Shown here piece by piece: positions 23,851-25,903 of a stretch of 25,903 nucleotides of DNA (positions within the stretch are counted from its first letter, which is position 1; each line of letters starts with the position of its first letter). The DNA lies in contig CAZSWR010000051.1 of NCBI GenBank assembly GCA_964610885.1, forward strand, positions 1 to 25,903, given 5' to 3'. The stretch is from CAZSWR01 sp964610885 (GTDB lineage: Bacteria > Bacteroidota > Ignavibacteria > Kapaibacteriales > UBA2268). The translations under genes were made by a program, and so were the position numbers. The notes beneath the pieces were generated by a model. The model was not told where the DNA came from, did not search any database, and saw nothing but the letters and a program-made list of their open reading frames with translations.

Positions 23851-23934
23851 GCTTGTTTGGCTCATCGCTGTTTTGTGTAGATGCATTCCAACTTACCATA
23901 ATAAGCCTTCCAGAATAATTCGGAAAAATTCAAT

Positions 23935-24315
23935 ACCGCGCGAGCGGTTAAATTATGGTAGAATGTCGATTTCTTAAAATCAACTTACCTCATAGAGGTT
24001 AAATTTTTAGATTCGAAGATACTAATATCATGAAAGATGAATACTTATACATCTTTCCTTTCATCATTGTGTTACACTTGGAAAATAAAGTGGCAGTCGC
24101 CACCTAATTCACACAGGATATAGAATTGATTTCTCTGTGTTGTGATAAATTATTATGCTCAATGAATCCTGGGTCAGATTGAAAAATAGGAGAATTACAC
24201 ATACGAAAGATTAGCAAAACAAGAGTTCAAATATGAAGTTATATAATTTAATCCCTACGGGATAACAAAATTGAATATGGATTCGATTTCTACCAAAGTT
24301 TAATCGCTACGCGAT
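23935..24315. repeat. Four mini-palindromes related to the 4979-5155 cluster
   Basis: The units are ACCGC-GCGA-GCGGT (23935-23948), ACCTC-ATA-GAGGT (23987-23999), ATCCC-TAC-GGGAT (24251-24263) and ATCGC-TAC-GCGAT (24303-24315). Each is followed by A/T-rich sequence. Stem bases differ between units but pairing is kept, and the three-base loops read TAC or TAT on one strand. Confidence 0.6.
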
Positions 24316-24396
24316 ATTTAAAGAAATCATTATTCGGAGCACTCAACACAATAATCCGAACAGCAAAAAACACTTCTCCAACGGCAAGCTAAGAGA

Positions 24397-24600
24397 TTGT
24401 TGAAAATATAGATCAGCCATCCCACGGGTTAACCTGTGGGTTCGATCCGAGCCTATCTCCTATATTATCAATGTATTAGCAAAAACCTTTCTTTAGCCCC
24501 CTTTGAAAAAGGGGGATGGGGGATTTGTCGATATTTCAATGACTTACCGCGACGTATGCTATGGGTTGAAACCCATTGTTGCTAAATCTTTACTTTTTCA
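24397..24600 (-). repeat. Structured dispersed repeat, right copy (inverted)
   Basis: The reverse complement of about 24440-24600 matches 171-331. The similarity resumes at 24407-24420, whose complement ATGGCTGATCTATA is identical to 466-479. Between these blocks this copy has a hairpin CCCACGGGTTAACCTGTGGG (24421-24440), whereas the left copy has the MITE-like element. This copy therefore shows what the region may look like without that insertion. Confidence 0.75.
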
Positions 24601-24708
24601 CAAATCATTTGAATTGATGCGAAAAAATGAGTTATTTTTGCCACATGAAAATTCTACGTTCGTTGTTGTAAGCAAAGTAATCATTCATAAAATCTTTAGG
24701 TAACAGAA

Positions 24709-25644
24709 ATGAGCAAACCAAGCCCCTTCGGTATCTGGGCAGCGCAGATACGAGTCAATTTTCTTTTATTAGCTGTTTTGTTGGTCCTTATCGGCTTGGC
24801 AATGGCCACGAAATACTCAGCCGCCGCGGGAACGACGATCAGCACCTGGGACGCTGTGCTGGTATTCGCAGGAGTTGTGTTGGCACATATTTCGGTCAAT
24901 CTGTTCAATGAATACTCGGACTACCACACCAAAATCGACTTCGACACGGTCAAGACCGGCTTTAGCGGCGGCACCGGCATGATGACCGCCGGATACACCA
25001 CCCCTAAAGCTGTGATTATCACGGCAATATCAACTTTGGCGATTGCCAGCGCGATTGGGATTTATTTCACCTTTGCTGCGCACTGGTTTATTCTGCCCAC
25101 GATGGCCGTTGGCGCCTTTGCCGTTGTGTTCTACACGAATTTCCTGGCCAAGCACCTCTTGGGCGAATTTTTCACCGGGCTGACTCTCGGTTCGCTCGTG
25201 GTCGTCGGAACGGCTATTGCGCTCGTAGCCAACCAGCAGACGCCGGTTTCGGCATTTTTCGGGCCGGACATGCTATTCGTTTCCATTCCGCCGGGGATTC
25301 TGACGTTTTTGCTCCTTTTCTTGAACGAATTCCCTGACGCCGAAGCAGACAAAAAGGGCGGCCGCTACCATTTGGTAATCAAGTTGGGCAAGCGCAATTC
25401 CGCAATACTCTACAATGTACTTCTCTTCCTCTCGTTTGCAATAATCGCAATTGCTCCGATCGCCGGTGCCACCACTTGGTGGATCTGCCTTGGACTGCTG
25501 ACTCTTCCCTTGGCAATCAAGGCCGGCGCAGGCGCAATGAAGCATTGCAACGACAACGAAGCAATTGTGCCCGTGCTCGGGCAGAACGTTATCATCGTAT
25601 TGGCGACGGATTTGTTGGTTGCGATTGGTATGTTTTTGGGATAG
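24709..25644 (+). CDS. UbiA-family prenyltransferase, MenA-like (311 aa)
   Basis: A polytopic membrane protein with about eight or nine hydrophobic segments. The two Asp-rich motifs of the UbiA superfamily are present: NEYSDYHTKID (67-77), with GFSGGTGMMTAG after it, and NEFPDAEADKKGGR (206-219). These bind Mg2+ and the prenyl diphosphate at the cytoplasmic face. The family transfers an isoprenoid chain to an aromatic acceptor. The overall pattern is closest, as I recall, to 1,4-dihydroxy-2-naphthoate prenyltransferase (MenA) of menaquinone synthesis, but no men or ubi gene is adjacent, so the acceptor is unproven. The first motif has Glu at its second position, where Asp is usual. Monocistronic, with a weak ribosome-binding site. 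Confidence 0.88.
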   Translation: MSKPSPFGIWAAQIRVNFLLLAVLLVLIGLAMATKYSAAAGTTISTWDAVLVFAGVVLAHISVNLFNEYSDYHTKIDFDTVKTGFSGGTGMMTAGYTTPKAVIITAISTLAIASAIGIYFTFAAHWFILPTMAVGAFAVVFYTNFLAKHLLGEFFTGLTLGSLVVVGTAIALVANQQTPVSAFFGPDMLFVSIPPGILTFLLLFLNEFPDAEADKKGGRYHLVIKLGKRNSAILYNVLLFLSFAIIAIAPIAGATTWWICLGLLTLPLAIKAGAGAMKHCNDNEAIVPVLGQNVIIVLATDLLVAIGMFLG

Positions 25645-25686
25645 GAATGGTTCGAGAGAAGCGATTAGCCCAACCGAACGCGAAGA

Positions 25687-25902
25687 CTAATAGACTTTAA
25701 ACTCTGAAATCTGAGTTAATGAATAATGAGATTTTTCTTTTTCGAAAACTCCTCTGACGGATACCGTTCTGTTGGAGGCATGAGCTTCGCAAGCGCGCTT
25801 ATAGTCTGAAGAGTTTAAAAAAGTCCTGATAGTGGATCTCACATTGTCCTTCATTCCGACAATATCAATTCTATTACGGAATCCTTCGACATTCGAAGAA
25901 TT
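25687..25902 (-). CDS. C-terminal end of an unidentified protein (partial, 71 aa visible)
   Basis: On the minus strand an open frame enters from beyond the right edge and runs to a TAG at 25687-25689. The 71 visible residues contain GMKDNVRSTIRTFL, then HASNRTVSVRGVFEKEK and a terminal LTQISEFKVY. A late beta-hairpin of the form xVSVRGxxEKE...Y.L..xxxFxV is seen at the C-terminus of various uncharacterised bacterial proteins. No family can be named. It converges with the prenyltransferase gene across 42 bp. Its start lies outside the window. Confidence 0.6.
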   Translation of the reverse strand, partial: NSSNVEGFRNRIDIVGMKDNVRSTIRTFLNSSDYKRACEAHASNRTVSVRGVFEKEKSHYSLTQISEFKVY

Positions 25903-25903
25903 G

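Larger units (their letters stand above)
23780..24708. other. Gene-free repeat-rich stretch
   Basis: About 930 bp without a credible gene. A 66-codon frame over 24503-24703 lies in the dispersed repeat and is rejected. The stretch contains the receptor terminator, four mini-palindromes (23935-23948, 23987-23999, 24251-24263, 24303-24315) and the right, inverted copy of the structured dispersed repeat (about 24400-24600). Confidence 0.65.

Noticed and set aside
171..24600. Composite transposon or integrated island bounded by the inverted repeats
   Set aside because: No transposase or integrase adjoins either repeat, and the interior includes core genes (dnaB, fhs, tRNA-Ser), so transfer as a unit is unlikely.
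24503..24703. 66-codon plus-strand open frame ahead of the prenyltransferase
   Set aside because: It overlaps the structured dispersed repeat, whose other copy has no matching frame, and lacks protein-like features.

Overview
The window looks like a chromosomal stretch from a Gram-negative member of the Bacteroidota/Chlorobiota (FCB) group, possibly an Ignavibacteria- or Kapabacteria-like lineage. The evidence is an SBBP-repeat surface protein ending in a type IX secretion (T9SS) C-terminal sorting domain, an outer-membrane beta-barrel receptor with a carboxypeptidase-regulatory-like N-terminus, PD40/OmpA-type lipoproteins, signal peptides ending in WAQ-type sites, and many intergenic palindromes. 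No ribosomal RNA or taxonomic marker is present, so the placement is inference. No phage, CRISPR array or plasmid module was seen.

Layout from left to right. 1-682 is gene-free and repeat-rich: a heptamer array, a hairpin, a structured dispersed repeat and a MITE-like element. 683-2174 (minus) is a three-gene operon with ATGA overlaps: a MarR regulator, a DUF169 protein and a TIGR04076 protein. Three 15-bp iterons lie just upstream of it. 2466-4226 (minus) holds a secreted nine-TPR protein and a small secreted protein. 4227-5315 is gene-free and carries a perfect 176-bp direct duplication and several mini-palindromes. 5316-8645 (minus) is a 1109-residue SBBP/T9SS surface protein, followed by tRNA-Ser(UGA) and a RAYT-type (REP-associated) HUH transposase. 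The RAYT coding sequence contains a REP palindrome that also occurs as an array beside it and singly elsewhere in the window.

10057-16061 (minus) is an apparent operon of three cysteine-rich lipoproteins: a predicted beta-barrel lipoprotein, an Ig/ASH-like lipoprotein, and a PD40-OmpA-SPOR-like lipoprotein. Together they look like an uncharacterised cell-envelope complex and are the best candidate here for an undescribed system. Divergent from it is formate-tetrahydrofolate ligase (fhs, +). Fhs converges with a tightly spaced mltB-like/dnaB pair (minus). A TonB-receptor-like outer-membrane protein (+), another repeat-rich gene-free stretch, a MenA-like UbiA prenyltransferase (+) and the C-terminal end of a further minus-strand gene at the window edge complete the region.

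Functionally, most genes serve the envelope: secreted TPR protein, T9SS cargo, lipoprotein operon, murein transglycosylase, outer-membrane receptor and quinone-type prenyl transfer. Housekeeping genes (dnaB, fhs, tRNA-Ser) are mixed in. The non-coding stretches carry several families of palindromic repeats, one of which (REP) is probably mobilised by the resident RAYT. A second structured repeat occurs as two inverted copies close to the two ends of the window.
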